49,140 nt of DNA, taken from the IMG/VR virus record IMGVR_UViG_3300007542_000034, positions 1 through 49,140 of that record; one strand, given 5' to 3'. A program made the position numbers and the translations under genes. The notes below the pieces were generated by a model. The model saw only the letters and a list, made by a program, of their open reading frames with translations, ran no database searches and was not told where the DNA came from. This DNA is from a virus. This document shows, piece by piece, positions 8,008 to 15,920 of this stretch (position 1 is the stretch's first letter; each line of letters opens with the position of its first letter).

Positions 8008-9324
8008 ATGGTAAAAAGAGATAAATTAATAAATGATGTTTCTCAATGGAATGAGAAGCACAGATATAAGGTTAATGATTCGGTTGTTTTAAATGGTGTT
8101 ATATATCAAAATGTAACTGGTTTCAATAGTGAGCCTACAACCTTAACAGATTGGAAAGTTATAGTTGAAGATTTTACAAGTAAACAGGATATATTTGATA
8201 GTTACGTGATTGTTGAAACATTAGAACAATTACCAAGTCCAACAGGAAATATAATTACATTAGCTGATAATACAGCTTATTTATTTGTTACAAATATAGA
8301 CTTAATAGGTAATCGTTTTGTTTGTGGAGAAAACACCGTTATAATGGGTACTAGTTCTGAAAACGTTAGGATTACTAGTACTGGATTACTTGATTATTTA
8401 ATTACTTCAGAATATTCAATTCCAATAAGAAATATAACTTTTGAGGCTGATAAAGTTTTCGATTTACAAGGTGATGGAGTGACAACTGCAATAGATTGGT
8501 TTGCAGTTAATGTGCAAAATTCAAACGAAATAGGTTATATTAAAGATTATTCAAATGTTATTATTAGTGATTCAGCTTTTATAAATTCAGGAAATCTAGT
8601 ATTTGATGGAACTATCGGAACTATTGGTATTAATGGGAGTATTTTAAGTGTAGCAAATAGTTTAGCAAGTGGTATTACCATTTCAAGTACTTGTACTTTA
8701 GCAAGACGATTTAGAGTTACTTATTCAGCTATAATAGTTGGTACTGGTGCAAATGGTTTAGTAGTTGATTTTTCTGCAACAATACCATCAGAGGGGTATA
8801 TTTTGGATACTGTTAATTTTTCAGGCGCTGGAACTTATTTAAATGGGTTTGATTATACGTTTAATGAGGCTTTATTTGTAAATAACAAAGGGATTCAAAA
8901 TACTAGAGTTCTTTCAAACATTACAATGAATGGTAACGCAACACCTACAGTTATAGGCGCAACGGACACACCAGTTAAAGTATTGGGAACAACCGTAAAT
9001 AATACAATTACTCAAAAATTCAACAACTCAGCATCTAATAAAATGGTTTATACTGGTGCATTTACTAGGTTGTTTAAAGTAACTTGCGTGTGTTCAATTG
9101 AGAGTACAAATAACAATGTAATAGGTATTTATATAGCTAAAAATGGTATTGTCATAGATTCTAGTGAGGTTTATGGAACTGCAAATGCTTCAAGTAGAGC
9201 TGAAAATATAACATGTCAAACGCTTGTAGAGTTAGATTTTGAGGATTTTATAGAAATATATGTTGAGAATTCTACTAACACAAATGATGTAACTGTAACG
9301 AGTTTAAATGTGATTATAGATTAA
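8008..9324 (+). CDS. Fibre/spike-like protein, paralogue of the 6112 product
   Basis: This 438-residue protein repeats the N-terminal module of the 6112 product (about residues 12-51: SQWNEKHRYKVND, NGVIYQNVTGFNSEP, DWKVI). The centre (about 60-300) is rich in short Ser/Asn/Gly/Ile strands consistent with a beta-helix, as in receptor-binding spikes. The last 130 residues look like a compact beta domain. The gene is placed in the structural operon but away from the tail-fibre genes at 22992 and 24047, so it might decorate the head or neck. Confidence 0.6.
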   Translation: MVKRDKLINDVSQWNEKHRYKVNDSVVLNGVIYQNVTGFNSEPTTLTDWKVIVEDFTSKQDIFDSYVIVETLEQLPSPTGNIITLADNTAYLFVTNIDLIGNRFVCGENTVIMGTSSENVRITSTGLLDYLITSEYSIPIRNITFEADKVFDLQGDGVTTAIDWFAVNVQNSNEIGYIKDYSNVIISDSAFINSGNLVFDGTIGTIGINGSILSVANSLASGITISSTCTLARRFRVTYSAIIVGTGANGLVVDFSATIPSEGYILDTVNFSGAGTYLNGFDYTFNEALFVNNKGIQNTRVLSNITMNGNATPTVIGATDTPVKVLGTTVNNTITQKFNNSASNKMVYTGAFTRLFKVTCVCSIESTNNNVIGIYIAKNGIVIDSSEVYGTANASSRAENITCQTLVELDFEDFIEIYVENSTNTNDVTVTSLNVIID

Positions 9325-9328
9325 TTAC

Positions 9329-9336
9329 TACCTTTG
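9329..9336 (+). promoter_or_regulatory. Putative -7 box (TACCTTTG) for the lysis block
   Basis: TACCTTTG fits TAnnTTTG and lies 28 bases before the ATG at 9365, in the short gap after the second fibre-like gene. The -33 region is weak. Confidence 0.4.
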
Positions 9337-9364
9337 AATATTATTAATTTTAAAAACAAGTATT

Positions 9365-9682
9365 ATGAAGAAAATGATTTTTAATTATTGGGCGTTTTTG
9401 ATTTGGTTAGTTTCCTTTATTTTGGATTCTAATTACCAAATTTTAGAGAAAATTTTTGTTGATCCGTTTTGGGTGAACATAATTAGAGGATTAGGAGGTG
9501 TGGCATTGGCTTATTTTACGGGTAGTAAGCTTAAGAATACATTTAACAAGTCAGTAGACAGAGGAAATGTTTTTGACAAAGTAAGAGCATCTAGTTACAG
9601 GGAACCTGAAACAGACGAATCTGATTCAGGAATTGGAGGTGGTGGAATTAAAAACCCAAAAGACCCTAAAAACGGAGGATAG
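9365..9682 (+). CDS. Small membrane protein, possible holin
   Basis: This 105-residue protein has two hydrophobic segments (about residues 5-25 and 36-52) and a polar tail ending in Gly- and Pro-rich low-complexity sequence. Size, topology and position before the endolysin suit a holin or holin partner, but there is no family signature. The stop overlaps a GGAGGA that precedes the next start, one of the few Shine-Dalgarno-like sequences in the window. Confidence 0.45.
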   Translation: MKKMIFNYWAFLIWLVSFILDSNYQILEKIFVDPFWVNIIRGLGGVALAYFTGSKLKNTFNKSVDRGNVFDKVRASSYREPETDESDSGIGGGGIKNPKDPKNGG

Positions 9683-9683
9683 T

Positions 9684-10040
9684 ATGAAAATTTGGCTAAT
9701 AAAACATTATGTTAAGAAATACATTCATTTAGCTCCAATTATACTTTTAATTATTACAGTACTTTCAAATTTTATAGAGTTTAATTATTTGGTTGTTGGT
9801 AATTTATTAGGTTATTCTGTTTTGACAAATTTATTTTTATATTTTCATTTTAATTTTTTTGGTGATTATTGTTGGTTTACCAAAAAAGCACCTTTAGGAT
9901 TATTAGGAATGAATTTAGTTAATATAATTGGTGGGTATTTGGATTATGGGAATTATGAATTTATATTCACGATTAGTGTTTTTTCAGTAATATTAATTTT
10001 ACTATTTATTTTTAACCTTAAAAAAGTAGAAAAAACATGA
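9684..10040 (+). CDS. Four-pass membrane protein in lysis block
   Basis: This 118-residue protein has about four hydrophobic segments. An in-frame ATG at 9633 lies inside the preceding gene; the ATG at 9684, one base after that gene ends and behind GGAGGA, is the better start. It overlaps the next gene by four bases (ATGA), so the two are translationally coupled. It may be a holin or antiholin; the sequence alone does not decide. Confidence 0.5.
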   Translation: MKIWLIKHYVKKYIHLAPIILLIITVLSNFIEFNYLVVGNLLGYSVLTNLFLYFHFNFFGDYCWFTKKAPLGLLGMNLVNIIGGYLDYGNYEFIFTISVFSVILILLFIFNLKKVEKT

Positions 10041-10321
10041 TAGCACTACAAACAGTAAGCGACTTGAGAGATGTAATAACTATTAATGACGCAACAGTAA
10101 CTGGCACTTTAATAGCTATAGTTGTTGCGTTTGCAGTAGCTATTGTATATCTATATAAAAATGTCCAAAATCTTAACAAAGATTATGTACGTAATTATAC
10201 GGAATTAAATGAAAAATACATTGATGAATTAAGAAAAAATAACGAGATATTACTAAAAGTAAATAATTCATATAATGAATTTGCAAATAGTATGTTGAAA
10301 ATTTTTAATCAAAATAAGTAA
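10037..10321 (+). CDS. Single-pass membrane protein with coiled coil (holin or spanin-like)
   Basis: This 94-residue protein has one transmembrane segment (about residues 22-41, TGTLIAIVVAFAVAIVYLYK) followed by a charged helix of about 50 residues. That topology is found in inner-membrane spanins and some pinholins. The gene lies directly before the endolysin, and two lipoprotein genes that could supply an outer-membrane partner follow the endolysin. The choice between spanin and holin is open. Confidence 0.5.
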   Translation: MIALQTVSDLRDVITINDATVTGTLIAIVVAFAVAIVYLYKNVQNLNKDYVRNYTELNEKYIDELRKNNEILLKVNNSYNEFANSMLKIFNQNK

Positions 10322-10324
10322 AAA

Positions 10325-10795
10325 ATGATAACAACAAAAGAAGCAATTAAGATATTCGGGAAACCAAATCAGCAAGGGAGTTATTTAACTACAATTCAAT
10401 TGCCTTTTCCTTTGGTTTTATCATGGGATAAAAAAGTAAAAGTAAATAAAATGCGATGCCATAAGTTAGTAGCTAAAGACTTTTTAAATGCTTTAACTGA
10501 AATATTAGAGTGTTATGGTTACGAAAAAATAAAGGAACTAGGAATTGATTTGTTTGGAGGTTGTTTTGCTTTTCGTTCTATGCGTGGTGGTTCAGATTAT
10601 AGCCGACATTCATGGGGTATTGCAATTGATTTAGACCCTGAAAGAAACCAACTAAGAGAAACAAGTAAAACAGCTAGATTTGCAAGACCAGAATATAAAG
10701 ACATGATAGATATATTTTACAAGCATGGTTTTGTTTCTTTAGGGCGTGAAAAAAATTATGATTGGATGCATTTTGAACATTCAGGAAAATTTTAA
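10325..10795 (+). CDS. Endolysin, M15-family D,L/D,D-peptidase
   Basis: This 156-residue enzyme cleaves peptidoglycan stem peptides. The zinc site is complete: SRHSWGIAID (residues 93-102, ligands H95 and D102) and DWMHFE (146-151, ligand H149). This is the SxHxxGxAxD...HxE pattern of the VanY/endolysin M15 group. No signal peptide is present, so release through a holin is expected, and small membrane proteins lie just upstream. The start at 10325 is three bases after the previous stop. Confidence 0.9.
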   Translation: MITTKEAIKIFGKPNQQGSYLTTIQLPFPLVLSWDKKVKVNKMRCHKLVAKDFLNALTEILECYGYEKIKELGIDLFGGCFAFRSMRGGSDYSRHSWGIAIDLDPERNQLRETSKTARFARPEYKDMIDIFYKHGFVSLGREKNYDWMHFEHSGKF

Positions 10796-10807
10796 AAATA
10801 AATTAAT

Positions 10808-10815
10808 TATATTTG
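10808..10815 (+). promoter_or_regulatory. Putative -7 box (TATATTTG) very close to a start codon
   Basis: TATATTTG lies four bases before the ATG at 10820. If transcription begins at the usual distance from the box, the message would be leaderless or nearly so. Confidence 0.4.
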
Positions 10816-10819
10816 AAGC

Positions 10820-11161
10820 ATGAAAAAAATAATTTTAATGTTAATTCTGATGCTAGGCATTGGGTTAATGAGTTGCTCAAACGAGCAAGAGGATATTAAG
10901 AATGATGCTAATTACGAAAATGTAGAATATAAAGGCGTTGTTTACAAGTCTTTGACTGGTTTAGAAGCTGAGAAAGTAATTTCAGTTATAAATGATAGTT
11001 GTGAAAGTTGCAAAACCGATTGTCACGCAACAAAAGACGGTTGTAGATGGTTAGTTAATTGTGACGACAATACAAGTTACTACGTTTATAATGTAGCTGG
11101 TGGAGGATATTTAATCAGGAAAATTTCTTGGGACCCAACAGAAATATATCCACCATGTTAA
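10820..11161 (+). CDS. Cysteine-rich lipoprotein
   Basis: This 113-residue precursor has a lysine start, a hydrophobic core and a lipobox ending LMSC (cleavage before C19). The mature part carries six or more Cys (CESCKTDC, DGCRW, NCDD, final PPC), suggesting disulphide bonds in the periplasm. It follows the endolysin, so an outer-membrane lysis role is possible, but it is not proline-rich like classical o-spanins. Superinfection-exclusion lipoproteins also look like this. The next gene starts in its stop codon. Confidence 0.6.
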   Translation: MKKIILMLILMLGIGLMSCSNEQEDIKNDANYENVEYKGVVYKSLTGLEAEKVISVINDSCESCKTDCHATKDGCRWLVNCDDNTSYYVYNVAGGGYLIRKISWDPTEIYPPC

Positions 11162-11790
11162 TGAATAACAAAATATTAAAACCCATTCTATATTTAGGAT
11201 GGGTTTTTGCGTTTTTATTACTTTGGCTAAATGGTTGCGAAAGTGAAAAACAAACGACTGTTATACCTGAAGTAAAGGGAAATTTTGAGCCTACAAAAGA
11301 AATAACACATACAATTATAGATGCTGTTTATTTAGATAAAATAATTAAAACTAAGGATGCTAAACTAATAAACGATATAAGCACATTGTATAACGAAAAC
11401 GAAGTATTAAAACAGGTATATAGCAACGAAACCGATTCATTGAAAAGAGAGTTAATGTACTTGAAGTCGATACAATTAAATGAATTTTACCATGAATTTA
11501 ACAACGACACAATTAATATTTTAGTAAAAGGAATTGTTCAAGGAGAAGTGAAAAGCTTACAGCCATTTTACACCATTAAAGAACGCAAGCAAAGTGTAAC
11601 TATTCCAGTTGTCAAGTTTCGTTTGTTAACTGGTTTTGGAGTAGGTAACTCAATAAATTTCGATAAGCCATTATTTAAAGCTAATCTAGGTTTTCAAAAT
11701 GCAAAAGGAAATATTTTAAGAGCTAGTTTTGATACTGAAAAAAGATTCATGTTAGAATATGATTTTTCTATTTTCTCAATTAAAAAATAA
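11161..11790 (+). CDS. Lipoprotein with coiled coil, possible spanin
   Basis: This 209-residue precursor has a signal segment (about 8-22) and lipobox LNGC (C23 or nearby). A helical, charged stretch (about 60-115) and a beta-rich C-terminal third follow; a unimolecular or outer-membrane spanin could look like this. ATG at 11161 overlaps the previous stop (TAATG). The signal-peptide codons double as a strong hairpin with a T-run (11178-11208), so translation may control whether transcription passes this point. Confidence 0.55.
   Translation: MNNKILKPILYLGWVFAFLLLWLNGCESEKQTTVIPEVKGNFEPTKEITHTIIDAVYLDKIIKTKDAKLINDISTLYNENEVLKQVYSNETDSLKRELMYLKSIQLNEFYHEFNNDTINILVKGIVQGEVKSLQPFYTIKERKQSVTIPVVKFRLLTGFGVGNSINFDKPLFKANLGFQNAKGNILRASFDTEKRFMLEYDFSIFSIKK
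11178..11208 (+). terminator. Terminator-like hairpin inside a signal-peptide coding region
   Basis: AAAACCCATTC (11178-11188) pairs with GGATGGGTTTT (11197-11207) over 11 base pairs, one G-U, around an eight-base loop, and a T-run follows. It lies just after the lipoprotein gene at 10820 but within the first codons of the next gene. It could end the lysis transcript or act as an attenuator. Confidence 0.5.
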
Positions 11791-11796
11791 ATTATA

Positions 11797-11804
11797 TATC
11801 TTTG
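11797..11804 (+). promoter_or_regulatory. Putative -7 box (TATCTTTG) for the head-tail operon
   Basis: TATCTTTG lies 24 bases before the protease start at 11829, in a 38-base gap, and would launch the head and tail genes. Confidence 0.5.
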
Positions 11805-11828
11805 TAATAGAAATCTAAAAAATAAATT

Positions 11829-13079
11829 ATGAATTATGGCTTAGCAAAAGAAATATACGGAGTTCCATGGTGTATAGATCAATTATCTTTTCAATCACTT
11901 AATGGAGTATTAAAGAACATTCAAAACGGTGTTAAACTTGAAATTCCAGAAATAAAGTATAATAGTATTTCGTTGATGGATTTAAAAGGAAATACAAGGA
12001 TTATTGAAAACTATTACGATCTTGGAAATAATAACGAGTTTGAAGCAATTGGATTAATTAATTTAAATGGTCCTATTATTAAGAATAGCGGAAGTTCAAC
12101 TACTGGAACTAAAGAACTATCTGAAAATATGCTTAGAATGTCTCAAGACGATAGAATTAAAGGTTTTATTATTAAAGTTGATTCTGGTGGAGGTTCGAGT
12201 AATGCAGTTGAGTTGATGTCTGATACAATTAACGAGGTAAAAAAAACAAAACCAGTTTATTCTTTAATTGAAAAAGGTGGATATGCAGCAAGTGCAGCTT
12301 ATGGAATTGCAAGCGCTTCAAATAAAATCTATTCAGAGGATGGAATGAGTACAGTAGGTTCTGTAGGTACAATGATTCAATTTAGTGGCAAACCACATGG
12401 GAATGTAGACCAAAATGGAGAAAAAGAAATTGTTTTGTATGCTTCAAAATCCACTATGAAAAATAAGGCTTTTAATGAAGCATTGGACAATGATAATTAC
12501 ACACCTTTAATTAATGAATTATTAGACCCAGTAAATGAAAACTTTATTAATTTAGTTCAAACAAATAGACCTTTATTAAAAAACACTAAATTCGACAATG
12601 GACATACTTTATTTTCAAAAGATGCAGTAGGCACATTTATAGATGGAATTGCAAGTTTTGATGAGGTGGTTCAAATGGTTTTAAATGATTCAAAAAAAAT
12701 AGGTTCAACAAATAAAAATAATAGTAATTCAAATTTAAATCAAATGACAAAAGAGGAATTAAGAAGTTCGCACCCAGCAATTTATAATGAAATTTTGCAA
12801 GATGGAGCAACAGCCGAAAGGGAACTAGTAGGCTCATGGATGGCATACTCAGCTGTAGACATGGAAACAGTTAAATCAGGTATTGCATCAGGAAAAGCAA
12901 TTACACCAGCTCAAAGAGAAGAGTTGTTAATCAAACAAGTTAGTTTGAATTCTTTAGAAGCTTTGAAAAATGATAGTGCTGGAAAATTCACTACAAATGC
13001 AAGTGGTGGACTTAACCCTAAAGAAACACCTGAGAGTAAAGAGTTAGAAGAAATAACAAAAGGAATTAAATTAGTTTAA
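11829..13079 (+). CDS. Head maturation protease with scaffold tail, S49 (lambda gpC-like)
   Basis: This 416-residue protein belongs to the SppA/S49 serine peptidases that process capsid parts in lambda-like phages. Visible motifs are KVDSGGG (about 116-122) and GGYAASAAYG (150-159) with nucleophile S155; K207 in ASKSTMKNK is the likely general base. Residues from about 290 on are polar and helical and probably act as the scaffold, as in the in-frame Nu3 part of lambda gpC. It lies directly before the decoration and capsid genes. Confidence 0.9.
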   Translation: MNYGLAKEIYGVPWCIDQLSFQSLNGVLKNIQNGVKLEIPEIKYNSISLMDLKGNTRIIENYYDLGNNNEFEAIGLINLNGPIIKNSGSSTTGTKELSENMLRMSQDDRIKGFIIKVDSGGGSSNAVELMSDTINEVKKTKPVYSLIEKGGYAASAAYGIASASNKIYSEDGMSTVGSVGTMIQFSGKPHGNVDQNGEKEIVLYASKSTMKNKAFNEALDNDNYTPLINELLDPVNENFINLVQTNRPLLKNTKFDNGHTLFSKDAVGTFIDGIASFDEVVQMVLNDSKKIGSTNKNNSNSNLNQMTKEELRSSHPAIYNEILQDGATAERELVGSWMAYSAVDMETVKSGIASGKAITPAQREELLIKQVSLNSLEALKNDSAGKFTTNASGGLNPKETPESKELEEITKGIKLV

Positions 13080-13080
13080 T

Positions 13081-13518
13081 ATGAGTACTACAGTAACACA
13101 AACAAATGTAACTAGAAATCAAAGTACAGCTACATACGAGTCAAATAGACTTATTTTATTTGCTCCAAAATATGGTCCAGAGGTTGTTTATAAAAACACA
13201 ACAGGTGCAGAGTTAGAAGCGACATCAGGCTTATTAGTTGTTAGAGATGTTTCTACAACAGGGCAATTAAAAAGCGCAACTGCTGCAAATTTAGCAGATG
13301 TAGTAGGTGTTTTATTAATAAATGATTCAACTACTTTGGCTATTGATGCAACTGTAAATGCTCAATACTTAATAGGTGGAGAGATAGATGGAAGTCAATT
13401 AGTATTACCAGCTACAGTAACACTTGATACAGTAGTAGGAACAACTAAATTTTTAAGAGATGTTCTTTCAGATTTAGGGTTTAAAATTCAAAACATTGTA
13501 GAACATTCAAATTTATAA
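13081..13518 (+). CDS. Head decoration protein, lambda gpD-like
   Basis: This 145-residue protein is rich in Thr, Val and Leu and starts one base after the protease stop. The central part (NTTGAELEATSGLLVVRD, then DVVGVLLIND) matches the HDPD decoration family that caps capsid three-fold axes after expansion. The order protease, decoration, capsid is that of lambda. Confidence 0.8.
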   Translation: MSTTVTQTNVTRNQSTATYESNRLILFAPKYGPEVVYKNTTGAELEATSGLLVVRDVSTTGQLKSATAANLADVVGVLLINDSTTLAIDATVNAQYLIGGEIDGSQLVLPATVTLDTVVGTTKFLRDVLSDLGFKIQNIVEHSNL

Positions 13519-13521
13519 AAT

Positions 13522-14616
13522 ATGGCAATAGATATTATTAATCATTCAGCAGTCATAAACCATCAGGTTGCTGTAATGTTAGAAAAAGAACAACCAAAAA
13601 GAGCTGGTTTATCTAGTTTTTTCACTAGACAAACAATAGGCACTAATATGGTTTCAACTTTAATTAAGAGAAATCAAAACCTTATATCTTTTGATGTTGT
13701 TAATTATGGTGAGGGTAAATTCAATAATGAGTCTAAGATTCAAGAGAATTTCTATAAACCTCCTGTATATGAAGAAAACTATTTTTTTGATGATGATTCT
13801 TTGTACATGACTACAGTAGCTAAAGGGTTAATGAATAATGCTCCTGTTAACACTCAAATTGCACAAAAGGCATTAAATCAAATGCGTTTAAATCGTGACA
13901 TGATCGAGAGATCTGTTAAAAAACAACAATGGGATTTTGCTTCAAGTGGTATTATTGAGCTTAAAAACAATGATAATATTGATTTCAAGAGAGATTCAGC
14001 ATCAATAGTTGATGTAACTGTAGCATCAGGATATGGGGGCGTTTACTGGAACAACGCATCAACTGCAAAGCCGTTAACGGACTATCAAAAAGTTGGTCAG
14101 TATTTAAGAAATCAAGCTTTTTCAACTTCAAAAACATTTTATTCAATAATGAGTAGTTCGACTTTCAATAAGTTAGCTCAAATTGATGAGATAAAAGAAA
14201 TTTTGAATTCAAGACGTGCAAATAGAGCGGAATTAAATATGCCTGAAATTGATTTAGTTGCTGGTATGGCTTATCAAGGTGTACTTAGTACTACTGATTT
14301 TGAGGTTATTTTAGTAACTTATGATGATACATATACTCATCCTGTTACTTTGGTAAGAACTAATTATTTAGATGATAATTTAGTAGTAAATATTCCTACT
14401 GATTTTAGTGGTAAAACTATTTTTGCAGCTTTAAAAACAAAAGGAAAAACAAATGTAGGTGTAGAGGCTAATATTCCAGCTTTAATTGAAGCAGAATATA
14501 ATATGCGCCCATTTTGGGATGACAGAACTTTAACTGGAGGTTTAATGTTGAACTCATCTCCTTTAGTTTTACCTGACGATGTAGACTTAATTCACACAAT
14601 GCAAGTTCTTACTTAA
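13522..14616 (+). CDS. Major capsid protein, lambda gpE-like
   Basis: This 364-residue protein has the size and position of gpE-family capsid proteins (HK97 fold). It follows the decoration protein by three bases. It contains the long helix-rich region after KGLMNNAPVN (about residues 104-145) and the C-terminal part with NMRPFWDDRTLTGG seen in this family. No maturation cleavage site is obvious. Confidence 0.88.
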   Translation: MAIDIINHSAVINHQVAVMLEKEQPKRAGLSSFFTRQTIGTNMVSTLIKRNQNLISFDVVNYGEGKFNNESKIQENFYKPPVYEENYFFDDDSLYMTTVAKGLMNNAPVNTQIAQKALNQMRLNRDMIERSVKKQQWDFASSGIIELKNNDNIDFKRDSASIVDVTVASGYGGVYWNNASTAKPLTDYQKVGQYLRNQAFSTSKTFYSIMSSSTFNKLAQIDEIKEILNSRRANRAELNMPEIDLVAGMAYQGVLSTTDFEVILVTYDDTYTHPVTLVRTNYLDDNLVVNIPTDFSGKTIFAALKTKGKTNVGVEANIPALIEAEYNMRPFWDDRTLTGGLMLNSSPLVLPDDVDLIHTMQVLT

Positions 14617-14628
14617 TACTGTTTAGAT

Positions 14629-14922
14629 ATGAAAAAATATAAAGTAATTGTAATTAAACATCAATTAAAAAATCAAGTTGTTGCTAAATTTGGAACTATT
14701 GTCGATGAAATTCAACTTAATAATAATGCTGATGAATTGGTAAAACAAGGTTTTATTGAGTTGGTTAAAGAGGATTCTGTTAAAGAGGATTCACAAGCTG
14801 AAAAAGACAGATTGGCTAAAGAAGCTGCTGCAAAAGCACAAGCTGAAAAAGAAGATTCTAAGCAATTAGAACTTGTAGAAGAAAAAGAAGTAAAAACAGA
14901 AACAAAAGTTTCAAAAAAATAA
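14629..14922 (+). CDS. Small protein after the capsid gene
   Basis: This 97-residue protein has a compact N-terminal half (KKYKVIVIKHQLKNQVV, about 2-18) and a C-terminal half that is a highly charged Lys/Glu/Ala helix. Its place fits lambda FI, which helps dock terminase to proheads and is also Ala/Glu-rich at one end, but similarity at sequence level is not clear. It may also be a connector accessory. Confidence 0.55.
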   Translation: MKKYKVIVIKHQLKNQVVAKFGTIVDEIQLNNNADELVKQGFIELVKEDSVKEDSQAEKDRLAKEAAAKAQAEKEDSKQLELVEEKEVKTETKVSKK

Positions 14923-14928
14923 ATGTAA

Positions 14929-15309
14929 ATGGGGCGAATACTAGATATAGCACGCAGAGATGCACAGAGATACGTTACAACAGGGGGTTTTGCAGACGAA
15001 ATAACGTTAACAACCCCAAGCAACGATAAAACTATCACTATATCAGGACTAGCCTCAAAGCATTTTATTAATTTTGATTCTGATGGAAATAGTATCAATT
15101 CTAAGAATGCACACATAACAATTTCTGAAACAGTTTTAAAAGATAATTCATATCCAGTTAGAAATGCAAGAGATGAGGTTACTTTAATAAAACATAAAGT
15201 AGCTGTAAAAGACTCAACTGGAGATGTAAAGAATTATGTTATTTTAGAGAATTTTCCCGATGAAACATTAGGCTTGATAGTATGCATTTTAGGCGATTAT
15301 ACAATTTAA
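14929..15309 (+). CDS. Head-tail connector protein
   Basis: This 126-residue protein has a short N-terminal helix (RILDIARRDAQRYV) followed by a beta-rich body. Size and place match head-closure or FII-type connectors, which bridge portal ring and tail. The assignment rests mainly on gene order between capsid and tail terminator. Confidence 0.55.
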   Translation: MGRILDIARRDAQRYVTTGGFADEITLTTPSNDKTITISGLASKHFINFDSDGNSINSKNAHITISETVLKDNSYPVRNARDEVTLIKHKVAVKDSTGDVKNYVILENFPDETLGLIVCILGDYTI

Positions 15310-15313
15310 ATTT

Positions 15314-15913
15314 ATGGCATTAATTAACGAAATAATACCTTTACAAGCATTTGAAGTTATCTTAAATAAGGTAGCTTCAATCTTGTTAATAGAAGTGAGT
15401 AACCAAATAGCTTTACAAGGTTTAACTGATGAAGTAGGTATTTATACCGAAAGAATGACGCCTTACGATAAATCAGAGGATATAATGATTAATGTAATGT
15501 GTTCAGCTTCTAACTTTCAAAACATCACTAAAAAGGATTCTACAGGCTTAACAGATTATTATGTAGATATTTATACTAGAGGTCACGAAACAAGTCTTAA
15601 AACAGGCGAAAAAGACACTAGAAATAAGCTTCATTTATACATGGGGCTTTGTCGTTACATATTATCTAGTTCAAAATACAAAACTTTAGATTTTGAACCT
15701 GGTTTAGTTGGTGGTGTTTATGTTAATGAAATCCAATTTGATTTAAATTTTGATAATCAAGATGCTTCTTATGTAAGAATGGGAAGATTGACTTTAAATG
15801 TTAAGCATATTGAAACTCAGGACATGGATGATGTTATGGAGTTCTTAGGAAATGATACAGTTACTAAATTGTCTAACACAGACAAAGGGCAAAAATTAAT
15901 TTTTAATACATAA
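15314..15913 (+). CDS. Tail terminator/completion protein
   Basis: This 199-residue protein has an N-terminal amphipathic helix (FEVILNKVASILLIEVSNQ) and mixed beta segments, a usual pattern for tail terminators that cap the tube next to the head. It directly precedes the sheath gene. The call is by position and general fold. Confidence 0.55.
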   Translation: MALINEIIPLQAFEVILNKVASILLIEVSNQIALQGLTDEVGIYTERMTPYDKSEDIMINVMCSASNFQNITKKDSTGLTDYYVDIYTRGHETSLKTGEKDTRNKLHLYMGLCRYILSSSKYKTLDFEPGLVGGVYVNEIQFDLNFDNQDASYVRMGRLTLNVKHIETQDMDDVMEFLGNDTVTKLSNTDKGQKLIFNT

Positions 15914-15920
15914 TATAATT

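Noticed and set aside
14712-15116. 134-codon minus-strand frame
   Set aside because: It lies across two well-supported + strand genes and is the shadow of their Lys/Glu-rich code.
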